Source of the DNA: an uncultured Oscillospiraceae bacterium
GTDB taxonomy: Bacteria; Bacillota; Clostridia; Oscillospirales; Acutalibacteraceae
Length of the DNA stretch: 16,187 nt
Direction: 5' to 3'
Assembly: GCA_902478605.1 (NCBI GenBank)
Contig: CABSLQ010000063.1
Coordinates: 1-16,187, forward strand
Below, piece by piece: positions 16,174 to 16,187 of this stretch. The position numbers were made by a program, and so were the translations under genes. Under the pieces are notes generated by a model that did not search any database, was not told the origin of the DNA, and saw only the letters and a list, made by a program, of their open reading frames with translations. Numbering within the stretch: position 1 is the first letter of the stretch; each line of letters opens with the position of its first letter.

Positions 16174-16187
16174 AGGAAGTTCGTCGC

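Noticed and set aside
16040..16187. Retron-type msr/msd RNA or group II intron end
   Set aside because: The hairpins are suggestive, but no GUGYG intron start, no a1/a2 pairing and no reverse transcriptase can be seen in the window.

Overview
The window looks like a GC-rich low-G+C-phylum relative, most likely a gut clostridium (Oscillospiraceae/Ruminococcaceae-like). The reasons are sigma-A type promoters (TTGACA/TATACT, TTGAAA/TATAAT), strong AGGAGG ribosome binding sites, a GHKL/LytTR two-component pair, and several families common in that group. The taxonomic assignment is inference.

Layout. Positions 1-430 hold no convincing gene, only a 55-bp direct repeat and GC-rich hairpins. A good promoter (425-452) then drives a rightward catabolic-type cluster. 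Its members are a glycyl radical enzyme that is frameshifted near the N-terminus and has lost its glycyl-radical domain (587-2541), a leftover C-terminal fragment of another protein fused at the break (to 2680), a GH123/DUF4091-like glycosidase (2708-4918), a full-length Gfo/Idh/MocA dehydrogenase (4915-5964), a short divergent Gfo/Idh/MocA-like protein (5978-6808), a xylose-isomerase-like TIM barrel (6830-7684) and a third Gfo/Idh/MocA gene that lost its C-terminal part (7695-8393). A strong terminator at 8394-8432 closes it. The intact genes are tightly spaced with good ribosome binding sites. The mix of a glycosidase-like protein, several NAD-dependent sugar dehydrogenases and an isomerase/epimerase fits uptake and oxidation of an unusual sugar or glycoside, possibly by an oxidation-assisted deglycosylation route.

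A second rightward operon (promoter 8715-8743) encodes an AgrC/LytS-type GHKL sensor kinase, a secreted or anchored RsiV/DUF3298-like protein with a Thr/Ser/Pro-rich linker carrying 18-bp repeats, and a LytTR response regulator. The kinase N-terminus and the kinase/RsiV-like boundary are disturbed by apparent single-base losses.

Further right are a stand-alone formyltransferase-fold gene (12308-13093), a solitary 5S rRNA with its own promoter and terminator (13250-13441), a small membrane-anchored protein with a HEPN-like R-x4-H motif (13686-14174), and a convergent leftward DUF2079 polytopic membrane protein (14168-15940). Upstream of the latter are two near-identical boxes that match the CopY/BlaI/MecI operator consensus. 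The right edge (16025-16173) is a dense run of hairpins with no gene, perhaps a mobile-element end.

The repeated one-base losses and missing gene ends suggest either genome decay or assembly errors. The sequence alone cannot separate the two.
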